Shown here: in pieces, positions 45,794-58,596 of the stretch | Layout: each line of letters begins with the position of its first letter | Position numbering within the stretch: position 1 is the first letter of the stretch | Source: Neurospora tetraspora | Lineage: Eukaryota; Ascomycota; Sordariomycetes; Sordariales; Sordariaceae | NCBI RefSeq assembly: GCF_033439725.1 | Contig: NW_026944383.1 | Span: forward strand, 3,410,001 to 3,474,000 | DNA length: 64,000 nt | Reading direction: 5' to 3' | Made by a program: the position numbers and the translations under genes | The notes under the pieces: generated by a model | Told to the model about the DNA's origin: nothing | Seen by the model: the letters and a program-made list of their open reading frames with translations, nothing else | Database searches by the model: none

Positions 45794-46293
45794 ATGGTGA
45801 GCATTTCTCCGACCTCACGCCAATCCAGAGCGTGCCCATGCTAATCGCGCATTTCCTAGTCCGCTTTCTACAAGCAAGTATCCCCGCAACGCCGAGCGCA
45901 TGCTCACAACACCTCGCACCCCCCATCGGCCCGGCACCGGCCCCGGCCCCGTCTCCAGGCCCAGACCCAACTCGAACACCGATAGCTAACCTACACCCCA
46001 GCCTCATCTTCCGCAACAACACCGCCTTCATCGGCGCTGTCTTCGTCGGTGCCTTCGCCTTCGAGCTGTACGTACCCACGACAGTCGGATGAACATATAG
46101 CAGGGAATCATGTGTCGCTGAACAATTACATCATCTAGGGCTTATGACAACGGCATGGACAAGGTCTGGGACAAGATCAACAAGGGGGTACGAGCCTACG
46201 ACTGAATCGAGACTGGACTGGAACAGTTGCTGACAAGGAGAACAGCGCCAATGGAAGGACATCCGCCACAAGTACGTCCAGGATGAGGAGTAA
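45794..46293 (+). CDS. QCR9: Cytochrome bc1 complex subunit 9 (QCR9), five exons
   Basis: Exons: 45794-45796, 45860-45873, 46002-46067, 46139-46187 and 46246-46293, giving 59 residues; more than 60% of the locus is intron. The first exon is only the ATG. Exon 2 is 14 nt and ends at a GC donor (GCAAGT at 45874), making intron 2 (45874-46001) a GC-AG intron with branch sequence GCTAAC. Only this choice gives the family start MSAFYNLIFRNN. The chain continues with one membrane helix (TAFIGAVFVGAFAFELAYD) and ends KGRQWKDIRHKYVQDEE, the usual Qcr9 C-terminus. Qcr9 is a single-pass inner-membrane subunit next to cytochrome c1 and the Rieske protein. No frame finder reports this gene because every exon is short; the identity rests on the spliced product. 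Confidence 0.88.
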
Positions 46294-48358
46294 ACGAGAC
46301 GACTTGGGAGCAACTTATCAAGACATGGAAACGCCGACTCGATGGGGATCAGACGACAGCCTCTGGGAGAAAGTGGGACGTGGTCGACGGCCATTGATTG
46401 CTAGAGGAATGGACGACTTTTCCTGACGATTCTGCCTACCAAGCCCCTATTTCACCTTACTGTACAAAATCAGAACTTTATCATGGCGAAAGACACCTAG
46501 ACGAATGACCCATAGCCCGACTACAAGGCTCAAGAGCAACACCATTTACCAACCATCTCTGCCAGCTTTTGGAGCCGGGGAACCTCGACATCAAGCAAGC
46601 CCGGCGGCTGGCCGGCTCAGCCTGGATTTCGGACGCATGTGTGGGCAATGTTTGCTTTAAATCTCCCAGCGTTGCGTAGCAGGTTCAAGCGTTCGCTGAA
46701 TTGCTCATGCGGCTCGAGCTGACCTTCGCAATCTTTGACGTCTTTATGCAGCGGCTTCGAGGGTCGGTCGGACGGCATGGATCTTTGCACACCAAGCGCC
46801 AGCGCCAGCCCCTGGCAAGCTACCTTAGCTGGCCCTGTGGCCTGTGGCATGCGGTATGTAGAGGTAGTAGATTATAGAGGTACCTACCGGCCGGTACTAG
46901 ACATGGTAATAATTCGGTGATGGACTTCTACTTGAGTATGACCTACTAACTTTTGTTCTGTCCCTACTTCTACCGGTACACCGGGAGGAACACGATGGAA
47001 TGAAAAATGATGCCTATCAATGTACGGTGCGGACGACGTCAGGACGGGAGGTTGGTAACAAGATGCTCGGTTACAGTGAAAGTACAAAGGTACTTGTGAG
47101 GGTAAGCGTAGCCCAGTCGTGGTGTTTAGTTGCTCCTTACCATAAGCAGTACCATTGTGTACGTCAAGAACCGGGCTTCACTCTTCCTACCTACCTAGGT
47201 GGTGTGAAAGAAAGTCCGGACACTGGGTCTGGTTTGGTGTAAGCGTGTCCGGACTATTTTCACATCACCTGCTACCCTCTACTTAGAGGCCTGAAGCGCA
47301 GCCCCGCCTGACGTACCTCTACGGGCGACAATGCACCTTCTTGTTAGCGACATACCGAAGTTCCAGGATCTGTCTCGCAAATGTCGATAAGGATATGATG
47401 GGAATGAGCTATGGCAACTGGAAAAAGTGTCAGGAGCTTCAAAATGGAGCCTCAAGTGTGCAATTTCGACCTACAAACATCGATCGCTCCGACGCGGAAA
47501 TATCTACTTGTATCGAATTCGGCTGTTTGGCAAATGGCACCAACGGAACTCACAATGGATGAACAGCGGCCATAAAAGCCCGATAAGATCCCTCCACAGG
47601 ATTTGCAATTGAGAAGGAACTCAGAAGAACGGTCCTGATGGTGTTGGTTAACAGAAGCCAAATCCATCGACGAGTCACAGAACGCCACCTTGACTTCACT
47701 CTTCAAAGCCAGCCCCACGAAAAAGGGAAAACTGCCCTGTAACCGCTGTTCGGTACCAACAAGAAGCCAAGACCGCTGCGTCTTAGTCAACAGCCCAGCT
47801 CGCCCAGGTACAAGGCCTGATATTCAAAAAGTCCGACTGCCCGCCCTCCGCTGCCAACAATCATACTGGACGGGAAGGGGAAGAAAGGACCAGAATACTA
47901 CACTTTACAATCCAACTCCCACGTCACAAACCGAACCACATTCTTTGAGGCGGCGCCAACCATTCAAAGCTGATAAATACCAGGGTGCCTGTCTATCGCT
48001 GGCTCCGTCTACCCCGCGATCCCCTCTACCGTGCTGGTCATCGCCCTCAGCTCAGGCCCTCTTCTCGCCCATCTTCTTACCGGTCTGGAACCCTCCTCAA
48101 ATTTCGAGCGCAAACAAGCGGTGGACGCTTCAGATAGGATCCTTGGATACATACTCCTACACCTCTCGTCAGTGATTATCATCATACCCTCAAGACACCG
48201 ACACCATCGCATCCAACTCCCAAACACCGACCCTTGGACGACTTGTTAAGCACGACACTGACATACATCGACAAAGATCCCGCCTCAGAACCAGATAGCG
48301 CCACCTGGATGTCTATCTCGAGCGCTACATAGACCCGACCACCGACGATTCTTCCACC
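46294..48358. other. Intergenic region upstream of UBR1
   Basis: 2.1 kb with no gene supported. The segment 46,860-47,210 is rich in GGTACCTACC- and CTACCTAGG-like words. From about 47,690 the sequence becomes C/A-rich, as a long fungal leader or promoter, up to the UBR1 start (CACCATGG context). Confidence 0.45.
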
Positions 48359-51300
48359 ATGGAAGCCCAGATGTCGACACAGGAGCAGCAGCTCTGCCAG
48401 GCCTTGCTGGCGATGCCTGGCAAGTACCGATACCGCTACAGCGAAGAGGCATCGCGCGAACTTCTTCTCACTCTTTTCTGGTCTATGGCCGGTGGTAAAG
48501 ATGAATACATGAAGCTCTTCTTTCCCAACGGGGACCCACGAACTAGTTCCCTCAAGCTCAGGGATGTCCAAGGAGCGGTCGAGGGCGCCGAATACACCGA
48601 AGCCGCGCGTGGCAAGGCCTGCGGTCACATCTTCAAACAAGGAGAAGCATCGTACGCGTGCAAGACTTGTAGCGCAGACGATACCTGCTGCCTGTGCAGC
48701 AAGTGCTTCGAAGCCACCGACCACACAGGCCATATGGTCCGCATCAGTATCTCGCCCGGAAACAGCGGGTGTTGCGATTGCGGAGATTTGGAAGCGTGGA
48801 AGCGGCCCATGTTCTGCACAATACATTCCATGTGGGAGGGCGACCGCGGTAAGGGCAAAGGAAAAGCGACAGATCTTCCGGAGGATCTGGTCAGGAATAT
48901 CAGGATGACCATCGGCCGCGTCTTCGACTACATGTGCGACGTCATCTCTTGTGCCCCCGAGCAGCTTCGCCAAACCAAAACCATCCAGTCTATTCAGGAG
49001 GATGAGAGGCTCTCGAGGTTATCGTCGACCTATTGCGGTGGAGAGACCGACTCGCCAGGGGAATATGCCGTTCTGCTGTGGAATGATGAGAAGCACACCG
49101 TGGTCGACGTGCGTGACCAAGTGGCTCGGGCTTGCAACACTACGCTGGCTAACGGCTTGAAAGCTGCTTACGAGACCGATGCCATTGGTAGGAGTATCCT
49201 GATGTACGACAGCAGTCTGGAAAAGCTGCTCGAAGTAGCCGAGATACTGGAGAGGATAAGGGTTACCGTCACCATCCGCTCTTCCAGGGATACCTTCAGA
49301 GAGCAAATGTGCGGCACGATAATTGAGTGGCTTAGAGATATCTCCGGCTGCCAAGTTGGCCATGACCATCAGATTTTGAGAAACATCGTGTGCGAGGAAA
49401 TGCTTAAGCCTTGGAGGAAAGGTAGCCCTGCGGCCCATGCCATTGTCGGCAAGGACGGCATTGACGATGAAGACCGCATTGACCAAGAAGAGAACGTACC
49501 AAGCGGGTTCTACGAGCAGCAGGGCAGGCTTTTGCTTCAGGCACGTCAAGCTGCCCGTAGGATGGCAGAGGCTCGTGAGGCTGGCGATGATGAAGGGGAC
49601 GAAGATGATGAAGACGGGGATGATGAGATCATTGTCTCTGGTGGAGAGATGGATGAAGATGAGGAGGATGACGAGGATGTCATGATGCTTGACGAACAGG
49701 GTGATACAGCCGGGGATGATGTTGCCATGACGGACTGGCGAGAAGTCCGGGTGGTGCAGGTAGCCCCGGCCGCTGCTGGTGGCCATCCTCCTCCGCCACC
49801 CCCCCCTCCGGCACCGGCTACTACTACGGCCCACCGCCGAACCATTCGGGAACGTGAGCATACTCCTGATGATTCCGATACCGCCGAGCCGCTTATCGCG
49901 CCGAATATCTACACCAAGGCCCACCTCGACATCCCCAAGACCCCAGGCAGTCCAAAAGCCAAGACAACGCCTCCAAATCCTGGACGTTACTGGTTGCAGA
50001 CTCCTGCCGGCTATGTGGAAGAGAAGAACATTCCGGTTGCCGAAGACCTTTTCGAGCGTGTCCGTCTAGACTGGCTGATATTATTTGACCTGCGGATGTG
50101 GAAGAAGGTTCGCTGTGATCTTCGGTCATTATACATTTCAACCGTCGTCACAATCCCCGAGTTCAAACGTGTACTTGGCTTGCGGTTTGCTGGCCTCTAC
50201 ACCACCTTGGCTCAGTTGTACCTCATTGGCGATCGTGAGCCTGATCACTCCATTATCAACATCTCCTTGCAGATGTTGACAACTCCTTCCATCACTGCTG
50301 AAATCGTTGAGCGGGGAAATTTCCTTACCAGTCTGATGGCCATTCTTTACACTTTCCTGACCACTCGTCAAGTGGGACACCCTTGGGACGTGGCAAGCAA
50401 CGCAGTTTTGTCCTTCGATTCAGGCTCGGTTACGAACCGGCGCATGTATCATTTCTTCCTAGATCTCAAGTATCTCTTTGGGTCTCCGCATGTGCAGGAA
50501 CGCCTTCGGACAGAGGAGCGGTATATGATGCAGTTCCTCGATCTCGTCAAGTTACATCAAGGCATTTGCCCGAACGTCCGGGCTGTCGGTGAACACGTCG
50601 AGTATGAGACAGATAGTTGGATCAGCGCATCTCTTGTCACACGCGAGATCAACCGACTTTGCAGACAGTTCGCCCAATCCTTCCGGAACGTCAAGGAACA
50701 CGGTTTGCAGTATGTCAATAATGCGATCAGACTGGCTGCAAAGATTACCATCATCAACTCCCTTGGTGCTGAGCGTCACCGGTTTAACCAGTCGGAAATC
50801 AAAGAAGAGATTTCGTTCAGAAACCTTACAGATTTTGAGTTTGAGCCAACCGGGCGAAGCTTCAAGGTCGTCCACTTTGTGGTGGAAGAGCAGCCCATCA
50901 GTTTCCATCATGCTCTTCACTACACCTTATCGTGGCTTATCGAGTGTGGCAAGTCGATGAGCATTGACGACCTGCGGAAGCTCCTTACTTTCGAAACCAG
51001 CGACTTGCTAGCAAAGCCTCAGCCAATGGGTCGAAAGTCCATGCCTCGCGGTAACTTCACACCGGAAGATTACCTCCTTGCGGCCTTTGATTTCCCGCTC
51101 AGGGTATGTGCTTGGCTTGCGCAGATGAAAGCGGGCATGTGGGTCAGGAATGGTTTGAGCTTGCGTCACCAAGGAGGGACTTACCGCGGTGTGAGCCAAA
51201 GAGATGTTTCCCATAATAGGGACGTATTTCTGTTGCAGACCGCTCTTGTTGTCTGTGACCCAAGCCGCGTTCTTGCCTCGATTGTCGACCGCTACGGCAT

Positions 51301-54300
51301 GGAGAAGTGGATCAAAGGGTTCTTCGAACAAAAATCCAAGGCGCAAGATGACAGTCAACATTTGGATGTTGTGGAAGACATGCTTCATCTGCTCGTTGTC
51401 CTCGTCAGCGACCGTACATCTCTTACGCAAAATGAGGATGAAGCTAGTCCTCCCAACGCGGCCATGCGTCTCAAAGCCAGCCCTCTCATTGCGGCCATGC
51501 GTCGTGACCTCACGCACGTCCTTTGCTTTAAACCGTTGTCGTTCTCGGAGATCTGCAACAAACTGCCGGACAAGTTTCACGAACATGAGGACTTCCACAA
51601 GCTGTTGGACGAGATGACCATCTACAAGGCACCCGAAGGGCTGACAGATGTTGGCACATTCGAGCTCAAGCCGGAGTACATTGAGGATGTGGATCCTTAC
51701 ATCGCCCACTATAACAAGAACCAACGCGAAGAGTCAGAAATGGCATGGCGCAAGTGCATGGCTAAGAAGACCGGCCAGCCGGTCGAGGATGTCGTGTATG
51801 AACCCAATCTTCGTCCAATTACTTCTGGGGTCTTTGCCGGGCTGTCCGATTTCACAAGGACCGGCATGTTCGTCCAGATTATCTACTACTCCCTGCTCTA
51901 TACTCTCTCATCCTCCAAGTTTACGCCCCAGGTCCCCACGACTCGGGTTGAGACCTTCCTTCAAGTCGTCCTGCATCTGATCTTGATCGCCATCAAGGAA
52001 GATAAAACAGGTGAGCAGGATGGTCAGCGACCGTCATTCATCTCTCGTTCTCTCAGTCACCAGGCGCGCAGCAACTTCATGCCAGAGAACCCTACGGCAA
52101 AGACGATCGTGGCACTCTTGAACCTACTTACTGTCGAAGATGCTTTCAAGACGGTTCACCCCAAGATCAACCTGATTCTGAAGAAGATGCGGCAACAGCG
52201 GCCCCACGAGTTCGAGGCTGCTTACCATAACCTTGGTCTCTCAGTAGACCATATCGACGCTGGCTTGCACGGCAGCCAGAACACTGATGAGGAGCGCGAG
52301 AAGAAGAAGAAGGCTGCACTCGCCCGTCAAGCTCGTGTTATGGCACAGTTCCAGGCCCAGCAAAAGAGTTTCATGGAGAAGCAGGGAGAGATCGACTGGG
52401 GTGATGTGGACGATATCGATGAGGATGAGGACATGCCAGCTGCCGAGGAGCATAAGAACTATTGGAAGTATCCATCAGGGACATGCATTCTTTGCCAGGA
52501 AGACACAGATGATCGTCGTCTTTACGGATCCTTCGCCTTCTTCACCGAGAGCAACATTTATCGGCAGACTGATCTCCAGGATCCGGATTTCGTGAGGGAA
52601 GCGTTCAAGACACCTGAAAACTTGGACAGGTCTGCCGAGAGTATCCGGCCCTTTGGAGTTGCCCATGAGAACCGCCAGATTGTTCAAAAGGTTAACCAGG
52701 AGGGAAAGATATTTGAGGCTGAGCGCTGCGTCATCGGCAAAGGCTTCCCGTCGCACCTGTCTCGTTCCGGCCCTGTTTCGACTGGGTGCGGCCATATCAT
52801 GCATTATGGATGCTTCGAAGCATACTTTGATGCCACTGTACGCCGTCATAACCAACAGATCGCAAGACACCCCCCTGAGGACACGAGTAGGCTGGAGTTT
52901 GTGTGCCCCTTGTGCAAGGCCCTAGGCAATGCATTCCTCCCCATCGTCTGGAAAGGGCAAGAAGAATCTTATCCCGGTCCATTGTCACCAACTGAGTTAT
53001 TCAACCCATGGCTGGACAAACAGCTGCATTCTGCATATTATGTCCTGGGAGCGGCAAGGCCTCCAGACCAAATCCAGCATTCGTTTGCAACGTACACGTC
53101 GAGGACAATGGTCCACAATCTTGCTGAAGATTCGTCTCAGCTGTTTGGTGATGCCTGGGTAGACCTGGGGGCCCGCTCAAGGTCAAGCGGGACGCCATTC
53201 AGTGACTCCTTTTCGATTATCTCAGCTACTGAGGTTAGCAGCCGAGGGGCTACTCCTGCTGAGGGGAACAGCATGATGAGAGAGCTGGTCTCTGCGTACC
53301 GTCGTCTTCGAGATACCTTGCGGAAAAACGGCATCAACTCGCACCATGACCTTCCGGAGACTGTGCGAGATGATGAGCTGGCCTGCAGTGATGCTCTGGC
53401 TCGCTCGGTGGGCATTTCTATTGCAGCTATTGAGATTCAGCAGCGCGGGGTGGAAGCGGACTATGGAATGACCTTACTTGAGAAGATTCCTGAACAAGTC
53501 CTTACCCACCTCCGTATCCTGACTGAGACCGTAACGACTTTCATTACTGTAGGCGGACTTAGAGAGGCCGGAGACAACAGGATCGACACCGAGTTCCGGA
53601 GAGACAGCGAACGTCAGCATTGCCAGCTGTTCATTGCACAATATAAGGATGCTGAAACCGACAGCGCCAGACAACCTTATCAGGAGTATCCTCCGCTTCT
53701 CAGCCAAGATCCTTTCGTTTTCTTGTGCGAATGTGTCTTTGGCGTTGTCCCGGCACAAAAGTTTGAAATCGCCCACATCGTGAGGCTTTGCTACCTTGCC
53801 GAGATCACCAAAGTAGTTTACCACATGGGTCGCAACATGCCTGCCACTATGTGGCTGTCGAAGATTTTCAGCGACCGCAAAGACGAAATGTCGCCTGAAC
53901 TGGCTAACTTTGCTTCCTTCTGCGAGACAGTCGTACGAATGGACTTGGGCTTTTCTGAGAGGTACAGGGTCCAAAGTTCTGTTGGGGAGAACAAGGCGTT
54001 CGACCAGCCTGGATTGGACAGCTGGGAGGGTTGGTACCGGTTCATCAGGAACTATGCACTTACGTTCCTTCGCAAGTGCGCCATCCTACTTTACGCAAAG
54101 TACAACGTCGACTTCAACAGCCGTGTCTCGCCCAATCCCGAGCAGAAGGAACTCGAACGCCTCACCGAGACACTGAAACTTCCCTCGTTCGACGCAATGC
54201 TGGCTTCCCTCACGCCGAACTCCCGAACCTCCCAGCTCGTATCTGGCTGGATAGAGCATCAGACGTGCTGGGACGCAGAGCATCCAACCCTCGCCGCTGA

Positions 54301-54972
54301 CAACAAGACGTTGTTGCCTCCATCAGCAGTGGTGAGCCACCCAGGCATATTCGAGCTTGTCGGCCTTCCTACGAACTATGCTACGCTCATCGAGGAGTGC
54401 ACGCGGAGGAAGTGTCCAACCAAGGGCAAAGACATCTCCGACCCTATGCTCTGTCTCTTCTGCGGAGATTTGTTCTGTGGTCAGAGCATCTGTTGCGCGG
54501 TGGAGGATAGGGAAGGACGAGGCAAAACCATGAGGATTGGCGGTTGCCAGCAACACATGAGAAAGTAGGTTCTACCATCCATCGCATCACCTTTCATCAC
54601 CTTTCACCACCTTTCACCACCTTTGACTCCCTTTATTTACCACACTTACCCCCTCCTCCCTCCATTCTACTCACCCTAGATACTAACGCCTTAACTTTCA
54701 CCAGGTGCCAAAAGAACGTAGGACTCTTCCTCAACATCAGAAGGTGCTGCATCTTCTACCTCCATCGCCTTTCAGGCTCCTTCAGCAACGCACCCTACAT
54801 CGACAAGTACGGCGAGGTGGATCTGGGCCTCCGTCATGGACGGCTGCTGTATCTCCACCAGAAGCGGTATGACTCCATGTTGCGCAACCTGTGGCTCAGC
54901 CATGGCATTCAGAGCTTCATCAGCCGTAAGCTTGAAGGGGATATCAATAATGGCGGATGGGAGACGCTCTAA
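48359..54972 (+). CDS. UBR1: UBR1, N-recognin E3 ubiquitin ligase of the N-degron pathway
   Basis: Two exons (48359-54564 and 54705-54972) give 2157 residues. UBR1 recognises destabilising N-terminal residues and ubiquitinates the substrate with a RAD6-type E2. The UBR box, residues 86-156, has the zinc pattern ACGHIF, YACKTCSADDTCCLC, CFEATDHTGH and SGCCDCGD. The ClpS-like domain for bulky hydrophobic N-termini starts near 235 (YAVLLWNDEKHTVVDV). A long acidic stretch and a poly-Pro run (about 400-490) interrupt the region before the conserved helical core. The RING-H2 lies at about 1379-1520 (CILCQED, CGHIMHYGCFEAYF, CPLCKALGNAFLP). The C-terminal zinc-bearing cap (about 2014-2150) has CLFCGDLFCGQSICC and ends NNGGWETL, the family terminus. 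The terminal exon is needed for that ending and splices with GTAGGT, TACTAAC branch and ACCAG. Confidence 0.96.
54585..54624 (+). repeat. 10-bp minisatellite in the UBR1 intron
   Basis: A 10-base unit, CTTTCAYCAC, is repeated about four times (three nearly perfect copies at 54591-54620 plus partial copies) within the only UBR1 intron (54565-54704). It is pyrimidine-rich and lies upstream of the branch site. Confidence 0.8.
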
Positions 54973-55726
54973 GAAAAGGAAATTGGTGTGTGATATCTGA
55001 GGAAGGAGCGAGCGATGGTTGTGGGTGCAGTGCAGTGCAGTGTTTTAGGCGGGAAACGGAATATCATTACATGGCGTTATCCTTTTATCACATGGTGGAT
55101 TGGAGGGGTGCTTGCGTTGGCTTTGATGTACCATCTTTATGGATAGCAAAACTTTAGGAGGTAGTGCCTCCAGCGACTTATTCTTTTCGCTATCTTGGGC
55201 AGTCATTATGCATTCTTATCACACCCGGTTGTACGCGGAAAAGCAGGCGAACAGTAACGTACTTGGGGAGTTTGAACTTTTGTTTAGTTAGATTGGTAGA
55301 CACGAGAGCACTCAACTGGGCATTATTTCAAATTATATCCCATTAACCACGACACGGAACAACAAATGATAGATATTGCCGTGGTAAATCATCACATTTC
55401 CTGAAAGTCCTCTATATCTTTCTTCCTATATCGGTGGAAGATAATCGTATATGCAAAACCAAAACGTGCAACTGTAAAGGGGTATTATAGACTTCGTGAA
55501 CCACAAAAATGCCAGCAAACAACAACATCCAGACCCTTTCGGTATCTACCCGTAAACCCTTTTGAAAACCCATGATCCGAGCCACATTAGATATAATAAT
55601 CCTGTCCCGTTTTCCCGTCCCCCTTTTATGCAAAAAAAGTTCTTATAACCATCGCTTGCGTTCAATGCATCATCATTTTTCGACACTCAAAAAAACACAA
55701 CATGCTCCGCTCATCCACTCCAAAAA
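54973..55726. other. Convergent spacer between UBR1 and the sulfate permease
   Basis: 754 bases holding both 3' flanks; no gene is seen. Confidence 0.5.
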
Positions 55727-58596
55727 TCATACCGACGACGAGCCTTCCTTCCGAGAATCAACCAGTTCATAAGGAGGTAGTGACGTCCCCAGTGGTCGTG
55801 AACCCGTCCCCGTAGATCCATCAGAAGTGTTACCGCCCTCAAAGTTCTCTTGACTTTGCGACATAGGCGTAGGAGGCGTAACAACAGGCTCAACGCCCTT
55901 GATAGAAGACGTAGTAGCAGTGAACTCGGCCCTAGCCTCCACATTGGCAATAGCGCTCTGCAGCGCGCTCGTCAAGTCGACGTGGAACAGCGGCCTGTTG
56001 ATGCCGTGCACGGCAACGGTGCGGCCACCACTGCCGAACCGCGAGCGAGCAGCGGCAGCAACGGGTATCCTTTCGGAGCCGGAGGCGGTGGCCTTGAGGT
56101 TGCCAACGGCTTCGGTGTCATCGGTGTTGGATCCGGATTCGATGTCCATCGACGAGCCCCGCTGCTGTTGCTGCTGTTGAGCAACACGTCCGCGAGCGGA
56201 CAAGGTAGGGCCGAATTCCTTCTCGTTGACTTCTTGCTCTGCCGTCGCCGCAGCGCTCTGCTCGCCGCCGATCTCGGCCACGCTGAAGATGGACTTCCAT
56301 CTGCGGATCTGGCCGTCCGGCAAGGCCGAGGGGTAGCCGAAGCCGGCGGAGACGAGGGCGCGCTTGGTCCAGCGGTTGCTGATGCAGGCGACGTGCCAGT
56401 CAACGGCGTCCGGGCTCGCGTACCGGTCGAGCTGGTTGCGCACGTCGATGAGCTGTTGGATCGAGGTGATGTCGATGTTGTTGACGGAGCTGAAGTCGAG
56501 GATGATGGCCTTCAGGGTGGGGAGGTGCACGTCGACGCCGACTTCGTTCGAGTCGATGCCGGCGCGCGCGGCGGCTTTCAGGTTGCGCTTGGATGGGCCG
56601 GGGTCGTTCCAGGGTCGGTCGCCGGGCCGGTCAAAGTGCGAGAGCGTGGTGCGACGCGTGTTCTTGTGGATGTACCGGACCATGTACTCGAGCGTGTGGC
56701 TGGCGTTGGGGTAGTTGAAGCCTTCGGAGAAGCGGTAGATGAAGATGCCCGGGTAGGGGTTGTCCAGCTCGATTTCCGGGTTGGAGCCGTCCGCGTGCGT
56801 GATGGGGAGGAAGATGTTGCGGTAGGGGGCATCTAGCGAGCTACTGCCGGTGAAGGTGCCGTAGCCTTCGTTCATGGGCTTCCGGGGATCATCGCCGATA
56901 ACGTGGTCGCCGAGGACGGAATGGACCTTGATGCGACCCAGGAAGCGGCCCTGAGCCTTAAGAATGCGGAAGAGGAGGACGGCGAAAGACAGACAGACTG
57001 TACAGTAGATACCGTTCTCGATGGTGGAGAAGACGGTGACAAAAACGCCGACGAAGAAGATGATAACTTCGAGGGGCGAGACGAGCCAGAACCGGTAGAT
57101 GGTGTTGGGGGGTGTGATCAGATCGCCGACAGCATGGATAATGACGGCAGCTAGCGATGCGTTCGGAATGTAGTAGAATACGGCAGGCAAGGCGTAAATA
57201 GCCAGCAACACCACGATGGCGGTGATGACACCGGCGAAGGGCGTGCGTACGCCCGCCTTGGACTTGACGGCAGTACGACTGAACGAGCCTGTTGCAGCGT
57301 AGCCACCAAGGAAGGGGCCCAGCATGTTAGCGACACCAATGGCCACCATTTCCTGGGAAGGGTTAATAGTATAGTTGTTGATACGGCCGAACGACTTTGC
57401 GATGGCGATGTGCTCGATCAACAAGACAATGACGGCGGCAGGCAGAGAGCCAGCAAGCTTGCTTGCGAGTGGCTTGGTGAGTACGGGAACAGCTGCATTC
57501 TTGAAACCTATTTGATATAGTCAGTACTGGCTCACTGATGGAAAGTATGTGAGTGGAAAATACCTCTGGGAACGTCAAAGAGAATCTTGAACTTCGAAGT
57601 TCCTCTAGGGAGGTCCTTGTTGGCCAACCAACTGATCATGGTGTACAAGAGAATCACAAAGACGGTTCTCAATGTCGAAAGGAAGAAGGCCATTCGCTGG
57701 TGTTGCGGCCAACGCTTGGCAACATAGTTGCAAAGCGACCGGATACCGTAAAGCATGAAAAGTGCTGACAAGCCCATTGCAGCATCCAGCTTGGTACGAG
57801 GTAAGCCTTGCAAGGTGTGGATGAAGACCAAATACGCCGGATCTCTGGTTGAAAAGCCCTTGATGCCCATCAAGGTAGGGAACTGTCCGACGGCAATGTT
57901 GAGGGCCGAGCCGGTCATGAATGCCGAAAGAGCAGTAAGCGAGATGATATCGACAATCCAACCGCACCGAATCAGGCCGATGAAAAGCACAACGGCGCCG
58001 GCGAGGATAGACAGAGCAGAAGCGATAACATGGGCCGGAATGTCGGGAAGCTCCGCCATGACGTTAGCAACGACACCGCCGGTCAGCGAGGAAAGGACGG
58101 CGACGGGGCCAATCGTAATATCTTTCGAAGTGGCAAAGAACCAGTAGGTCAAGACGCCCATGAAGGAAGAGTAAAGACCAAACTGGGGCTCAAGGTTGGC
58201 AAGCTGGGCATAGGCCATGCCCTGTGGAATGACAATGGCACCGATAGTAATACCTAGGCAAGGAGTAAGCAATACTGAGATTGGATAGCACATGGACAAG
58301 GGATGTATGATCTTACCGGCTACAAGGTCGCCTGCGAACCATTGTAGGTTATAGTGACTAATCCAAGATGTAAAGGGAAAGAGGGAAAGAATGTAGTCCC
58401 CCAACTGCTTTCCAGAAGGGACAATTTCCCTCAAGAACTCGGCTGTATGAGGTGGTTCTTCCACGAAGGAACTGGTTGTATGGTTGGATATGATGGACTC
58501 GCCCCGAGTAACCTCATCGTACGGGTCTTTGTCTTGAAGTTTGATGCCAAGTGCTTTGGCTGTGAAGCGCCCGGCCTTGCCCCAGGCCGTAGACAT
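55727..58596 (-). CDS. SulP-family sulfate permease (CYS-14/SUL type)
   Basis: Three exons on minus (58596-58317, 58253-57564 and 57507-55727) give 916 residues. SulP proteins take up sulfate with protons at the plasma membrane. The signature region after the first helix reads GITIGAIVIPQGMAYAQLA, then GLYSSFMGVLTYWFFATSKD and ITIGPVAVLSSLTGG; the second half has HIAIAKSFGRINNYTINPSQE and MLGPFLGGYAATGSFSRTAV. About 10-14 helices end near residue 510. A STAS domain occupies about 576-736, with LKAIILDFSSVNNIDITSIQ containing the conserved loop. The last ~180 residues are a disordered tail with a Q7 run and Ser/Thr-rich segments, longer than in the textbook family members. It resembles fungal CYS-14-like permeases; which paralogue it is, and whether sulfur starvation induces it, cannot be read here. 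Confidence 0.92.

Noticed and set aside
45874-45883. Using the GT at 45878 as QCR9 exon-2 donor
   Set aside because: It gives an 18-nt exon in phase 0 and shifts the next exon out of the LIFRNN frame; the GC donor at 45874 restores the conserved sequence.
48182-49924. Minus-strand frames of 263 and 301 codons over the UBR1 start
   Set aside because: Antisense to the UBR box and ClpS-like domain, which are unambiguous on the plus strand.
55850-56836. 328-codon plus-strand frame within the sulfate permease gene
   Set aside because: Antisense shadow of the STAS domain and tail; Val/Gly/Asp-rich composition and no family.
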